64,000 nt of DNA from Desulfobacteraceae bacterium (GTDB lineage: Bacteria; Desulfobacterota; Desulfobacteria; Desulfobacterales; Desulfosalsimonadaceae). Numbering within the stretch: the stretch's first letter is position 1; the number at the start of each line of letters is the position of its first letter. Positions 27,501-33,487 of the stretch are shown piece after piece. The notes beneath the pieces were generated by a model that was given only the letters and a program-made list of their open reading frames with translations, searched no databases and was not told where the DNA came from. The translations under genes and the position numbers were made by a program. Location: assembly GCA_011390465.1 (NCBI GenBank), contig JAABSH010000001.1, forward strand, positions 62,001-126,000, written 5' to 3'.

Positions 27501-28671
27501 CACCCACAAGGGTATACTCCGCGGAAGTTGAAACTGAAATGCCAAACCAGTCATTTGAAAGACCGTCTTTGGCTGTTGTTTTTTCCTGAAATTCCCACGC
27601 ACCTTCCTTTAACTGATAGGTGTAAACCGAACCGGTCTGAATAGCGGAGTTTCTGTTTTTATAAGCACCGACAGCTACCAGATTATCGGCAATTGAGACG
27701 GAAGCCCCGAACAGATCCCCAGCCTGAAGATCTGAAGGCGCAAACATGTCCATTTGCGCCCAAATACCGTTTGTAAGACTGAAAACATAAGCAGCGCCTG
27801 TACTGCTGGATTTTCCATATGCCCCAATAACGGCATGGTTGCCGGAAATATCGATGTCAGCGCCAAACTGATCGCCGGCAATGCCGTTAATGCCGGTCAA
27901 AATGGCGCTCTGCTCCCATAAAGACCTTGTCTCATTCCAGGAAAACACAAAAACTTTACCCGTACCATTTCCCGGCGACCCCACAAAAACCGTATTTCCC
28001 TCCATGGCCACGGCCCTGCCGAACAAATCATTGGGCTGTCCGCTGGAAACTGTCAATTTCTGCTGCTGTGTCCAGCCGGTGTCTGTTTTTACAAAAATAT
28101 ACGCCGCACCCGTCCGGCTGTTTTTACCGTAGGCCCCCACCACAGCAACATTTCCGGAAATATCAAGGGAATGGCCAAAATAATCGGCAGCAACACTGTC
28201 CGACGGCACCAGTTTCTGCTGCTCAACCCAGTTGTCATCTGCATCGTTTTTTTTCAAAATATAGGCTGCGCCCGTATCATTGCTGAACTGGGCGCCGATA
28301 AGGGCGGTTTCACCGTCCAACGCTACCGCGCATCCAAATTCATCATCACTACTGCCGTCACTGGCCGTCAAGGTCAGCGGAATATCCGGCGTGGCGGCAT
28401 TGTTGTCATCATCGATGACCACCTGATTCCAGTTATTGCCACTTCGCTTGAAAATATAAGCCGCGCCCGCACCGTCAGCGTATTTCGCGCCAACCAGTGC
28501 GTAGTTTTCAGATATTGCGGAAGCGCTGCCAAACTGCGCGCCCGCCGGAATATCGTCCGGAATAATTTTTTTCTCTGATAAGGCCGCAAGGGCTTCCATT
28601 AGACCGAAACCAAGGGCCACAATAACGGTTAACACCAGAAAACTCACCCTCAATTTTCTTCCGGACTTCAT
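12547..28671 (-). CDS. Giant secreted Ig-rod protein (Big_1 repeats) with FG-GAP propeller, dockerin-like module and Asp-box propeller
   Basis: This gene encodes about 5,374 residues with no interruption. Order of parts: a signal peptide (residues about 8-30, VSFLVLTVIVALGFGLMEA); seven FG-GAP-like repeats (about 38-415, each with an FG..V/I...ALVGA...GAAYIF pattern); a dockerin-like double calcium loop (about 418-479, DINGDGIVDFSD and DVNNDGKIGMAE); about 4,000 residues of Big_1 / invasin-type Ig domains (recurring ADGxSSTxITA, DxxGNPV, GxATITA); and an Asp-box beta-propeller from about residue 4490 (STDSGSTW, SLDGGLNW, SNNGGLTW). A final Ig-like domain ends in EWTARF. No sortase, autotransporter or type I secretion signal is obvious. 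I start at 28671 because GGAGGAA lies six bases upstream. An ATG at 28692 is possible. A surface adhesin or matrix role is inferred. Confidence 0.85.
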   Translation of the reverse strand: MKSGRKLRVSFLVLTVIVALGFGLMEALAALSEKKIIPDDIPAGAQFGSASAISENYALVGAKYADGAGAAYIFKRSGNNWNQVVIDDDNNAATPDIPLTLTASDGSSDDEFGCAVALDGETALIGAQFSNDTGAAYILKKNDADDNWVEQQKLVPSDSVAADYFGHSLDISGNVAVVGAYGKNSRTGAAYIFVKTDTGWTQQQKLTVSSGQPNDLFGRAVAMEGNTVFVGSPGNGTGKVFVFSWNETRSLWEQSAILTGINGIAGDQFGADIDISGNHAVIGAYGKSSSTGAAYVFSLTNGIWAQMDMFAPSDLQAGDLFGASVSIADNLVAVGAYKNRNSAIQTGSVYTYQLKEGAWEFQEKTTAKDGLSNDWFGISVSTSAEYTLVGAAGSDEIAVDAGMAYIYENAVITGDSNAGDINGDGIVDFSDLILALKIMAGIDLAPDVTIQLQADVNNDGKIGMAEAIFIIQDIAGIRGDITFTVSPSALFADGVSKSRISVLVVDEKGNPIIDGSTVSFVIDSGPGALSAETAATVNGVAEIDYLVSTLPGETKIAATSGDLTRTTTITALPVEGTITVTASPEVLPADNVSHESTVTAKVNPALEGVEIRFSKKSGPGNITEYTVVTGPDGTASTDFFVQTSAESETIILAESDGYISGSKKLIIYKPVPVGVFELTTDKNSIPADNGASYMTVTARLEDQDGNDIDGQPVVFTTDQGYFNISGNRMAQVLTDNTGRAEVRLISGSEPSLVTLTAEYNSFGVQKQVVFSGTASGTDTRWIVLEADSSDVPADGVSSVEITARAYTSAGQPVAFGKELIFSTSLGTFPSDGDADPMTYTTMTDNDNGTASVRLWAGDAAGLATVTCTSDGATQTAYVVLTDNSAINVPAVMLLNANPNTLPADGKSSATITANLRDSKNEPVPSGTVVVFTTDLGAFPNDGDNDPQTYTTFTPNEAGTITLSLMAGNVAGTATITAATNPDDPADGVTQKTEVVFEPAGLTRLSVSADPAAITANGEDTSVVTATLTTKAGDPIEGETITFSRVFEEEDDNAASIANTFSDTGNKVTDTFEISATGITQFTFTHTGEGLFDVDLFNTAGGGEVYLFTEVGLVLDNQILETVDPGTYRMSVTADGPWTITLQGDNVVPFESNTGNTNEPANPELAEIITDADGHAVYEFTAGTVAEVVTIQASTEDVSAQTSILQNPGPLTLISVRAADNEIYANGEISTLVTVQAVDENGNLVNDDVDVLLTATSGTFENGSDEITLTTANGEAKTTLTSIASEVSITSVITAESSSLTDTTEVVFTGVRLTDLSSNKQSLFTNGADNAAISVKLKDSDGVIINGESIQFTTTAGSLNSSTDDTENNGVAEVTLISSLNEETAIVTASYGQLSQNMEIEMIDPPVGGYVTLNIAAAELLADGVSSTSLTTTLFDADGEPVPAGTSVVFETTLGAFPDDGDGDPKTYTTVTNDSGTVSVSLMAGTVSGQAKITVKANDITQQVSLNLTNVDEIEGDVELVFDAEPRAISANGQSSSELTVLARDGNHNPVKNALIHFSTNLGTVTSSAVTDSEGYALATLISEKVNGVATVTAQYSENVTQSRIVAFTGIEIEVTANASAEVGVSESSVTAKLTGPSNQPIADQKIKLTMNNVDGSVPNATFSNGLQEIILTTDFVGEVTTSVTSAVGEIVEIAAAHYHPDIDASILTETVATTQVQFSGYNIEIDPVKDFLVANPDDEEQKTEINIRLTYEGAAVDGAKLLLSTTQGKLNGLEGVELITDSNGEVSVMLTPGSVVGMALITAVYETNETNVAFEYEFPMTSGDVASVEMIINPSMVSVNGGEAEIIVNVKDEKGNPVGSTQVVFSIIDGPGGGERIYPGRLVTPNFSASQEYPGQVKAKFIAGALGSESMDDVKILAVAGYGSNLKTDEKNLTIVGEPANITLGVCTACFEKADDGSFSQPAIAIVTDVNGIVMPAGYPVHFSVSEPSKAGILSPVLTDDNGVATTKIIYVEDYAGAEYLLTATCQGVAETKEVHNARAGETVDFVDLVPDKTDVVGTGIVTRSYNVETTINAMEFTTRALNSQGERVSIPVQFESCTDEFGLCTDPCTGDGAGNFAGRYRWYYTNYNVRFTPTASEEDYTAYVRAYTGVDELKVCSEVIGINVRGVKIELESEDDALVANGLSQTKITARITERESGSPLVDTEVNFASLYGNIEIDGRTNRTDDAGVITATYTSPKNKNADLVEKVTLYLGPDLKKEHEISVLKMPDVQDIIPYASREYVYAVPTETSEITVQLETLDGTVFPNGQEVKLKIENGGPGQVPERAFTKDGKVVFTFTATAEPGTAKIIMESGGMTKTLSINVLPLPAGGYITLEATDEELPANGNSSTAIKATVYDTSGDPVPLGTPLTFKTTLGSFPDDGDETTDSQTYKAFTTNDDGTVTISLIAGNITGQAEISVEYEGGVQQVAVMLTPVDVIEGDVELLFEAADWDIPADGEAQTDLRLLVRDSNNNPVKNTLIRLKTDLGTVPATALTDADGYAKIDGQWPTLTSERINGVATVTATYGEDDAATTRVAFSDIRISIQANSTELTSGESTGITATLNLPGAEGPDGPPGAPIANQQIELTIAEPASAVFSDGSKTLIKTTDTDGRVTETITSQVGETVTVWARHYIPDAVADLKDTAASTSVKFSGYSLDIIPAKDFMIADGADPDGPSQTDVVIVLKYEGVPVSSKETVVLGTTQGNINSEVTTDENGEAVAVLTAGSVVGDAVITAVYRNDDGEEVVSKQYPYPLQSSLVETVELIVDPPVIKVGSGQAAITAIVRDEYGNPVQNTQVLFGLISGPGGGEKISSDKARRRTGEDGTPGQAQTTFEAGALGSSTPGDVIIRAIAGYGTNQVVATVNLTIVNVPYNIALGVCSDVEDCVVNNGDGTFSMPVTAVITDVNGIVMPAGIPVYFSNDDPTVAGIVSPAATDDQGVASTIILYPGSQEGEEYNITATCRGVSVTQKVRNPLPEDKIANVNIIEFPSSLRATGITDEDDSFGLIMAQTINVNGEVFSLASTFSVNMKSDFTGADAGTIWNVSPPGAVFSGETAYETNATRAYFTPKASKEDFTAYLKACTGESTAVVCSDSEEDPIEILCKGITLELEPADNTLTANGLSSTEILARVYETTTGLPVSNVELNFGAINGLIERNANVTDASGTMTATYTSVEYNSIKYQDDAPDDPKAIVTVFLGPDLSEDITIDLTEMPAVGALTAYASKNTVYAVPSDESTITVQLTTEDGEIFPDGQLVKFSIQDGGPGQIPAIAYTQNGRVTVDFIATSTPGTANIEITSGLETITLPIEVLPVPAGGYITLTAADPSLVADGFSSTNLTATVYDAVGRPVPAGTEVTFASTLGWFTKDAVTQEPVKTIKVTTPDATGKVIVSLMAGVVDGTAEITCAANNMTQKTEVIFAPSGTTSLIINAEPDTLVADGESISTVWATLTAENGEPIVGEPVTFTRVFDNAGSTLTPSNTYTDTGNKVTDSFDITTNGLTTFTMSHSGTANFIVHLINVQTGDIRYLENEIGVVVTDETAEFLDAGTYRLEVTADGPWTVVVEGDNVQNAASGTVGDVELETVLTDDGGQASMGYRAGTRAEEITIKASTDTLEAQTTITQTPGDLALVSVSAEDAAIYANGANTTQVTVKLADANGNLLEETVDVELVATSGTFENDTLTVAGGEATTTLTAVSSETTVFSTLTATAQTQTGQPVSDTAAVEFTGVVLTDLAAVPELIVANGTDESTIRVKLKNADGIAISGEAITFTTDAGLFKTGAGADTNKITSDEGVATATLVASLTEGTAQVTANYGLLSEDLEVHFAPSPIGEVALTAGATELVADDGKSYVLLKAAITDPAGNPINKKVEFFTTGGALYLDSAKTTAYTAAIESVIGEVSIYLFSPSNLGNAKVTAKVGGVSDSVEIAFVSGSPAEGKIKVSAATGNLSVKGTTTLEISVMDQYDNPVADNEVVSVIAEYGGLSSYTALTLGGKTSVTYTAPSFVPEDGIDTITVETTDGYSATTDIRIIGPQIAGVEVSVSPESLPADGTSSATVNISLTMIGGGTVPDGVVVDLSITDFSDPLITDPEEWGSLPATATTAGGIATASLVSGNVPGTVTIRAEAGGKIAEAEVAYTPGLITVTAIPNTLLGTGSGTSKITVEVFDSGGNPVDDEMVQFVLNDLTLGTFTEEETIDNGKATTDFIASAKGGSVVISAIWSGAGTDVIGTATVDIQTPPDDIVVADLTPDPNPNPGNINIKGTGGISTSRIIFDVTDIFGEPVADGYRVDLSILDGPNGGEAIEPAIAYTKDGQVNAILRSGSKSGPVSIKATYYYNKVVSTVTSTITISSGPPVGEGFGIFAEYLNISGDWKSNLEDKISVNVGDVYGNAVPDGTAVSFFTYNTGGWFAPSEDTTVNGIATATLRTPGDNTSPLNGFVSVTAEVNNSGRTTRVNSIAVAPDEDNNIIYAGTNGGGVYKSTDSGSTWTNVSRSSENAKAGQNWIDPYIKGGSAICVDPDNSNVVYVGTGYLGRGSIYRSLDGGLNWNGKGDGNYSEEWNGLISTNGAILSVVCDGAGSDYVWAGGEGIGAVFAPDGETFQWGGLVVDGPTYIPDYSGAKGEMIDIGLSLTTRTETWTATYDVTGATVTEPLFNDLSGAGSDGTMTDVSATADAGADTWTATYLGGYNDDLSGSATDEGELLVEFTSATTRTEDWTVTCIDAEPDGEEVFRVRSQVSGSSLVTVHPEYNISEFPYVSKKGEIQFVIYENETGDFTKGDKFTFSTTRDQWRVEGDSAGLQANAYTDVPYTSDDGEVSFTINDGENRFYGKGDQWTFNTNETGEWLVYGSKSGVQQNTAYTDIPYVSDNEAVSFLITGAEDNLYADGDMVTFEVQESGLGYGRDVREIVKVPGTHGASAILYAATPNGLYRSNNGGLTWTKTRAFTGDHLTTIALHPLSNGTNDVIYVGTEDAGVHVLRTTNGDAATPAWSETAYNTGRGGGVRATPPSPGLNNQGNGVIDSVSVSTNTQSETWTVTFNGTDSEWTVRGTVSTGLPNAPTGTYSSPGEEVAFTIAEGSIPFADGDTFTFRTIRDPGNTIKDLLVDGLNDKLYAVTYFFGAEETHAIGNVYVIGLDETSHLPSGSWAEVNSGLPVFDPVDDPTLFAQHVLALDDPDSPSAVFIGGEGINFYKATGDLGAPATSMEWQESKYGLTNRIMARMPILFSGICSMNIASIQENNGVYTYTVYIQDRYGNPPVEGSTFTVTLTPEEGEASVLLRVAYPDAQIYDGTYRDPSDADTDNPYIIRVAPEPGDKVEFVFTPTCQDTAPGCSGSAQEWTARF
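13880..14320 (-). repeat. Tandem ~45-residue repeats inside the C-terminal propeller
   Basis: Within the C-terminal part of the giant protein a unit of about 45 residues recurs three times in a row, with a fourth diverged copy near 13300-13450. Each has W-x-V-x-G, then YTD(V/I)PY.SD, then (E/A)VSF.I, then G-D-x-(F/W)-T-F. The units interrupt the Asp-box propeller. I did not recognise them as a named domain. Confidence 0.65.
17060..18620 (-). repeat. Internal module A, second copy, of the giant Ig gene
   Basis: This coding segment repeats the domain order of 24456-26010. It has a Big_1 domain, then one interrupted by a pre-peptidase-C-like insert (DTGNKVTDSFDITTNG here, DTGNKVTDTFEISATG in the other copy), then domains opening IYANG and sharing ATSGTFEN. 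The copies are diverged, so the duplication is old. Edges are approximate. Confidence 0.7.
18621..21570 (-). repeat. Internal module B, second copy, of the giant Ig gene
   Basis: A coding unit of about 980 codons directly follows a similar unit at 21571-24455. Shared landmarks in the same order include GGYITL, IEGDVEL, AKDFMIAD versus VKDFLVAN, SGPGGGEK versus DGPGGGER, TDVNGIVMPAG and YASKNTVYAVP versus YASREYVYAVP. Edges are approximate. Confidence 0.75.
21571..24455 (-). repeat. Internal module B, first copy, of the giant Ig gene
   Basis: A unit of about 960 codons begins GGYVTLNIAAAEL and runs to the next GGYITL. It is a tandem partner of 18621-21570. The two units differ at many positions but keep the same succession of Ig domains and short signature words, including the Cys-containing ITLGVCTAC / IALGVCSDV segment. 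Confidence 0.75.
24456..26010 (-). repeat. Internal module A, first copy, of the giant Ig gene
   Basis: This segment precedes the tandem B units and matches 17060-18620, which follows them, giving the order A-B-B-A. The most diagnostic shared part is the insert from DTGNKVTDTF to TADGPWTITLQGD, versus TADGPWTVVVEGD in the other copy. Confidence 0.7.
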
Positions 28672-28873
28672 AATTTCCTCCATACTTAACACATGCCTTT
28701 TATTTCCGCCGGATTGGCGTTTGTTTCAAAAGCGCCGCTTTTAGGAACAAGAAACAGAACCTGTCAGACGGTGTAATTTCTATTTGTCTTGTTTTTTCGG
28801 CCTTGATCATTTTCGGCCACCACCATCGTAAAATCTTATTGGGAAATACGATATTTTGCGGTTGAACCGGAAT

Positions 28874-28913
28874 GGGCAAATGCCATTCATGGACGAATGC
28901 CATTCGCCCCTGC
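28874..28913. repeat. GGGC(A/G)AATGCCATTC repeats between the two Ig genes
   Basis: GGGCAAATGCCATTCATGGA and CGAATGCCATTCGCCCCTGC lie side by side in the 288-bp spacer between the two Ig genes. They match the palindromes at 12348-12447. Nothing else recognisable was seen in this spacer. Confidence 0.7.
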
Positions 28914-28959
28914 GACTAAATCATCATCGGCCGGAATGATGGATGACATAGACCGCTTT

Positions 28960-31900
28960 TTAATATCCCAGTCCACAGGTACCCAGTTCCACCATCGTCT
29001 CCGTGCAGAGCAGGATGCTGTCATAAAAACTGGTTATTCCGCCGGCTTCCGCTGATATGCGAATTTTTATGTTGTTGGCATAGGACATGGGATAATAAAC
29101 GGTAGTTGTGGCAATGCCGTTTGTCGTTGCTGTCGGGCTGTCAATGGTTACACCCTGGGGCGGATCCAGCACGCCATTGCCGTTTTTATCCTCTCCTGCA
29201 TCCAAAATGCCGTTCTGATTGGCATCTTCAGAGGGTGCCATGGGTCCGAAAAGGGAATACATGGTGCCATCCTGATTAATATCATCACTGAACCAGGTTA
29301 TCCCCAGATCAGAAACGGACTCGGTGCCGTCGCAGGGCTGCCCGTTGAATTTGCGGCAGTTAATGGTAAAATCATTGTCGCGATCTTCATCAAAGGCAAT
29401 GCTGGTCACACTGAAATTGATCTGATTGTTGTCAGCGACGGGATTTCCATAAATATCGGTGGCAATACCGCTTACCGCCACTTCAATATGACCCTGTGCA
29501 TCACCTGTTTGAACAGTTTCAAGATTGATGCTCACCCCGATATTTGCCACCGGGCCGGCAATGGTAAGCGCGGTCACCGCACTGGCACCGGTGAAATCCG
29601 GTTCAGTTGAAGCTTCTATGACCACATCCCCGATTTTTGCGGACGGAATATTACCTGCAATTAACTGAACTTCCGCTTTTCCCGTTAACGCATCCGTGGT
29701 TGCCACGCTTTTGGTTAAATATTCCCCACCACCAGGACCTTCCACCAGCCTGAAATAGATTTTCTGGTTTCCCGCCGGCTGATCATTCATATCATACATA
29801 ATCGCCTTGATTGCCGCTGAACCGGTATCAGTGGCAATTATGCCCGGATCCGTCTTTAATACAATTTTTTTTGCGGCGCCCCCGGCAACACTAATTTCCG
29901 AAGCAGCGATTAATTCCTGACCGTTGATCACCGCAATGGCGCTCAGGGTAACTTTGCCGCTTTGATTGCCTGCCTGCAATATGGTCTTTGCTTCTCCGGG
30001 CAAATTCAACCCGACACCGGTGGTGTCCGTGGTTCCGCCAATCAGGGATCCCAAGGTGGCACTGAAAAACACCGTCACATTGTTTTTGGGAACCCCGTTT
30101 TCAGAAATCGATGCCGTAATTTCAGCGGTTTCATTGACCCGGATTGAAGCCGGATCCACCGACAAGATCATCTGGTATTTGTTAAAAACAACATTCACCA
30201 CTTCCGGCGCCACCGTACCCAAAACATCCGTATCCGCCAGTACATAAATCGTTCCGGACTGATTGGGCAGCAGATGAACGGTCACCGCTCCTGAAGCATC
30301 CGTTATATATGGCGTTGTTTCAATAAAATTGCCGATCACCGGGTCAGAGACAGGTGGCGGCGGATCGGCCGGATCATAAGAGTAAAGATCAAAAGAAATC
30401 TCTTCTCCTTCAATGGGCCGATTTTCCGCATCCCGCAACACCGCCAGAATTTCCACGGAGTCCGGATCAACTTCCTGGTAAAAAGACACCCGGGGGTCCG
30501 CGGTCAGACTCAACGTGACCCCTTCAAACAAAACAGTGGTCGTGGCAGCATCCCCGGCCTGACTTCTGGCCGTTACAACGGCCTCGCCATTATAGCGTCC
30601 GCTGGTCAAAGTGGCTTTGGCCTGCCCGTTGGCATCCGTGGTAAATGGCGTGGTAATCGTTCCGCCGGTGGTGGAAAAAGAAATCACCGCCCCTTCAATG
30701 GCCTGGTTATCCGCGGTTTTTGCGGTTGCGGTAATAATTGTCTGATCCACACCATTGGCTTTCAGCACGGATTTTTCCGCCAGGACCTGTATGTAGCCCA
30801 CGGTCCCGCCGGTAAAGGAAATCGTAATGGATTGGGTCAGCCCGGTACCGGGTACGGTTGCGCTGATGGTGGCCTGACCCGGCATACTGTCCGCGACAAT
30901 GGATGTCACTGCAGTACCGGTTTCATCCGTTGTGGTAAGCGTTATCTGGCTGGTGATATTCCCGGAACCGGGTACGCCGCCGGGAAATGTCCCCATGGTT
31001 GTGGAAAATCGTATCTGGGTTCCCACCGGCATGGGAAAGCCTGCTGTGTCAAAAACGCCTGCGGTTATGGCGGTGGAACTGCTGCCATCGGCCGGCAGGC
31101 TTTCATCTGCAGCGCTTAAGGTAATGTATCCCGTGGTTTCGGTTGGTTCCGCCACCTCGATGCAGGTCTTGTCTTTGAACTGACTGTTGCTGGCGACGGT
31201 CACCCGGACCCGGTCCCCGGAACAATCACAGGCAGTGCACAAATTATCCGTTATTACACCGGCTGTATAGGTGACAATTGCCCGGCCATTGGTGTCTGTT
31301 GTGCCGGAAACATTATCCAGTGTCGCATTGGTATTGTTTTCATAGATATCAAAATACAGAATTTCGTCCGGAACCGGGGCGTCTTCGGTGTCTCTCAGTT
31401 CGGCAATAAGGGTGGCCTGCCCGCCGGGAGCGACCTTATCCGGCATGGCGGTAAGGGATACACCGCCGGCAGCAAGGGAAGTAAAGCGCACGTCAACTTC
31501 ACCCCAGAAACCATTGGCATTGGCGGTTACTGTGGCAGTGCCCCAGGTGTTTCCGGATTTTAGGGTAAAATCCGCAATACCGTTGACATCTGTTTCTTTC
31601 TGAATATTCTTCGGCGTACCCAGGGTGGATGCAAAATTCACTTTTATCCCCTGGGCCGGGGCACCGTTATAATCCAGGACAGTGGCACGGATCAACACTG
31701 TAGCCGCGCCGTCCGCCTTGATTTCTTCAGCACCGGCCGTAACTGTAATCTCACCGACAATGGTGGCATCTTCATCAACGACTACTGTTACTGCCTTGCT
31801 GACACCATTGTTCACCCGGGCTGTAATTTCCAGATTTCCCTGTCCATATGCCCTGGCAGCGGTCCAGTCAAAGCGAAATACGCCATCTTCCGCCTGGTCC

Positions 31901-33417
31901 GGCGTCAGTTCCGCGGAATCCACAATTTGGGATTGCCCCTTCAACCGGACCTGGAGCATAAGGCGCTGATCCTCTATCCGGTTGTCGTATTTGTCCTGAA
32001 CAATGGCAGCGGTTTCAAAAGCCCCCCCTGGCGGGACTGTATCCGGGAAGGCATAGAGTATAATATGATGGGCCGGCCCGGGGACAAATTCCAGCGCCGC
32101 CTCACCAATAAACCCGTCACACGCAGCTCTTACGGTTACCGGGCCTGCAATGGTTGAAGACTGCAACATGATCTCGGCCCGGCCTTCGCTGTCCGTGATG
32201 ATTTCATCATCAGAAAGGGTGCCGGCGGTTTTAGTGAAATGCACGATTTTTCCAATGGCGGGGGTGCCGTCAATATCCGTGACCAACGCCCGGATTTTTA
32301 CCTGACTTTTGCCATCCGCAACCAGCGTGGGAGAGCCGCTGGAAACGGTGATGCTGTTTATCACAACCGCATCCGGATCCACTGCTATCGTGGTTTCCGT
32401 ATTCATCCCCAGATCACCGGCCCAGGCCGCCTGAATCATATCCGTTCCCGGTTCTTCTCCCGCTGCATAGGTTATCTGGGCAATGCCGTTGACATCCGTA
32501 AGCGCACTTTGTGTGTCTATGGTGCCTTCGCTGGCATTAACGGTCTGAGAAAAGACAACCGACGCATTGGCAACCGGATTTCCATTGACATCAGTTAAAG
32601 CGGCATAAAGATTCGTACTGCCGCCCGGTTTGACGGTTGACGGTGCGGCACGAAGGGATATTTCATGGGGAACATCCGCGGTTAAGGTTACAGTTGTCTC
32701 TGCATTCAATCCATCAACCGACGCCAGTATCGTCGCCGTACCAATTGTTTTACCGCTGATCAGCATCACCGTGGCTTCCCCATCCACATCCGTAACAACG
32801 GTTTCCGTACGATTAATTATCCCCGGTAAAGGATTGGATTCCGGAAACCGGCCAAGACTGGTTTTGAATTTTACGGAAGCCCCTTCTTCCGGATTGCCCA
32901 GGGCATCAGTGACAGTTGCAACAATTGCCACCCGGCTTTCACCGTCCGCGGTGATGGATTCACTGCCCGTGCGCAGGGTGATGGTTCCCACTTTTGTGGG
33001 ATCAAAAAACTTAACTTCCGTTTTTTGCGTAATATTATTGGATTTTGCCGTTACCTCAGCCGTGCCGGGGACACCGTCTGCAATTAACGTCACGGTAACC
33101 GTTCCGGATTCATCTGCTGTTTCGACTTTATATTCTTTTGCCCCATTGCGAAATGTGCCCCGGGTGGTCTGAAATACCACGGATGTCATCTCATACACCG
33201 GTTCATTACCCGAATCCGCCAAAGCAGCGGTAATCGTGGTGGAGGTGAGACCATCAGCGGGCAATGAAACGTCAGCCGCCGTCAGATTAATCGAAGCCGT
33301 CACCCCGGGCCCGCTGTCGCCGCCGGGACTGCCGGACTCCCCGCATCCTATGAGCATCAATGCAAGAAAACTTATTAAAATCAGCCGAAAAGTCATCTTT
33401 GCATGCACGTCTTTCAT
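28960..33417 (-). CDS. Large Ig-like (Big_1) repeat lipoprotein
   Basis: This encodes about 1,485 residues. The N-terminus is a lipoprotein signal (residues about 8-25, FRLILISFLALMLIGC) with the lipobox Cys in LIGC followed by GESGSPGG, so the protein is lipid-anchored, probably in the outer membrane. The rest is a run of roughly a dozen Big_1 / invasin-type Ig domains (LPADGLTSTTITAAL, VKANGVDQTIITA, GNPVANASVVFS). Near the C-terminus an Asp/Asn-rich stretch (DANQNGILDAGEDKNGNG) looks like a calcium loop. I start at 33417, where AAAGGAA precedes the ATG; an ATG at 33453 is less likely. The gene begins 70 bp after pilQ on the same strand, so it may be part of the pil operon. A surface-rod role is inferred. 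Confidence 0.85.
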   Translation of the reverse strand: MKDVHAKMTFRLILISFLALMLIGCGESGSPGGDSGPGVTASINLTAADVSLPADGLTSTTITAALADSGNEPVYEMTSVVFQTTRGTFRNGAKEYKVETADESGTVTVTLIADGVPGTAEVTAKSNNITQKTEVKFFDPTKVGTITLRTGSESITADGESRVAIVATVTDALGNPEEGASVKFKTSLGRFPESNPLPGIINRTETVVTDVDGEATVMLISGKTIGTATILASVDGLNAETTVTLTADVPHEISLRAAPSTVKPGGSTNLYAALTDVNGNPVANASVVFSQTVNASEGTIDTQSALTDVNGIAQITYAAGEEPGTDMIQAAWAGDLGMNTETTIAVDPDAVVINSITVSSGSPTLVADGKSQVKIRALVTDIDGTPAIGKIVHFTKTAGTLSDDEIITDSEGRAEIMLQSSTIAGPVTVRAACDGFIGEAALEFVPGPAHHIILYAFPDTVPPGGAFETAAIVQDKYDNRIEDQRLMLQVRLKGQSQIVDSAELTPDQAEDGVFRFDWTAARAYGQGNLEITARVNNGVSKAVTVVVDEDATIVGEITVTAGAEEIKADGAATVLIRATVLDYNGAPAQGIKVNFASTLGTPKNIQKETDVNGIADFTLKSGNTWGTATVTANANGFWGEVDVRFTSLAAGGVSLTAMPDKVAPGGQATLIAELRDTEDAPVPDEILYFDIYENNTNATLDNVSGTTDTNGRAIVTYTAGVITDNLCTACDCSGDRVRVTVASNSQFKDKTCIEVAEPTETTGYITLSAADESLPADGSSSTAITAGVFDTAGFPMPVGTQIRFSTTMGTFPGGVPGSGNITSQITLTTTDETGTAVTSIVADSMPGQATISATVPGTGLTQSITISFTGGTVGYIQVLAEKSVLKANGVDQTIITATAKTADNQAIEGAVISFSTTGGTITTPFTTDANGQAKATLTSGRYNGEAVVTARSQAGDAATTTVLFEGVTLSLTADPRVSFYQEVDPDSVEILAVLRDAENRPIEGEEISFDLYSYDPADPPPPVSDPVIGNFIETTPYITDASGAVTVHLLPNQSGTIYVLADTDVLGTVAPEVVNVVFNKYQMILSVDPASIRVNETAEITASISENGVPKNNVTVFFSATLGSLIGGTTDTTGVGLNLPGEAKTILQAGNQSGKVTLSAIAVINGQELIAASEISVAGGAAKKIVLKTDPGIIATDTGSAAIKAIMYDMNDQPAGNQKIYFRLVEGPGGGEYLTKSVATTDALTGKAEVQLIAGNIPSAKIGDVVIEASTEPDFTGASAVTALTIAGPVANIGVSINLETVQTGDAQGHIEVAVSGIATDIYGNPVADNNQINFSVTSIAFDEDRDNDFTINCRKFNGQPCDGTESVSDLGITWFSDDINQDGTMYSLFGPMAPSEDANQNGILDAGEDKNGNGVLDPPQGVTIDSPTATTNGIATTTVYYPMSYANNIKIRISAEAGGITSFYDSILLCTETMVELGTCGLGY

Positions 33418-33487
33418 GAAACCATTCCTTTCAAATCTGTATATGTGGGGCATTTTTTACCTTCGTATGAATCGCAATGAATGATGG

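Noticed and set aside
12547-28671. Possible CRISPR array or simple tandem DNA repeats in the Ig region
   Set aside because: The periodicity is at the protein level (about 90-100 codons). The DNA copies differ throughout and there are no short identical repeats with unique spacers.
12547-33417. Many overlapping open frames on the plus strand across the two Ig genes
   Set aside because: They are shadows of the long minus-strand genes, biased to Pro/Val/Ser from the Gly/Thr/Ala codons, with no ribosome sites or domain signatures.
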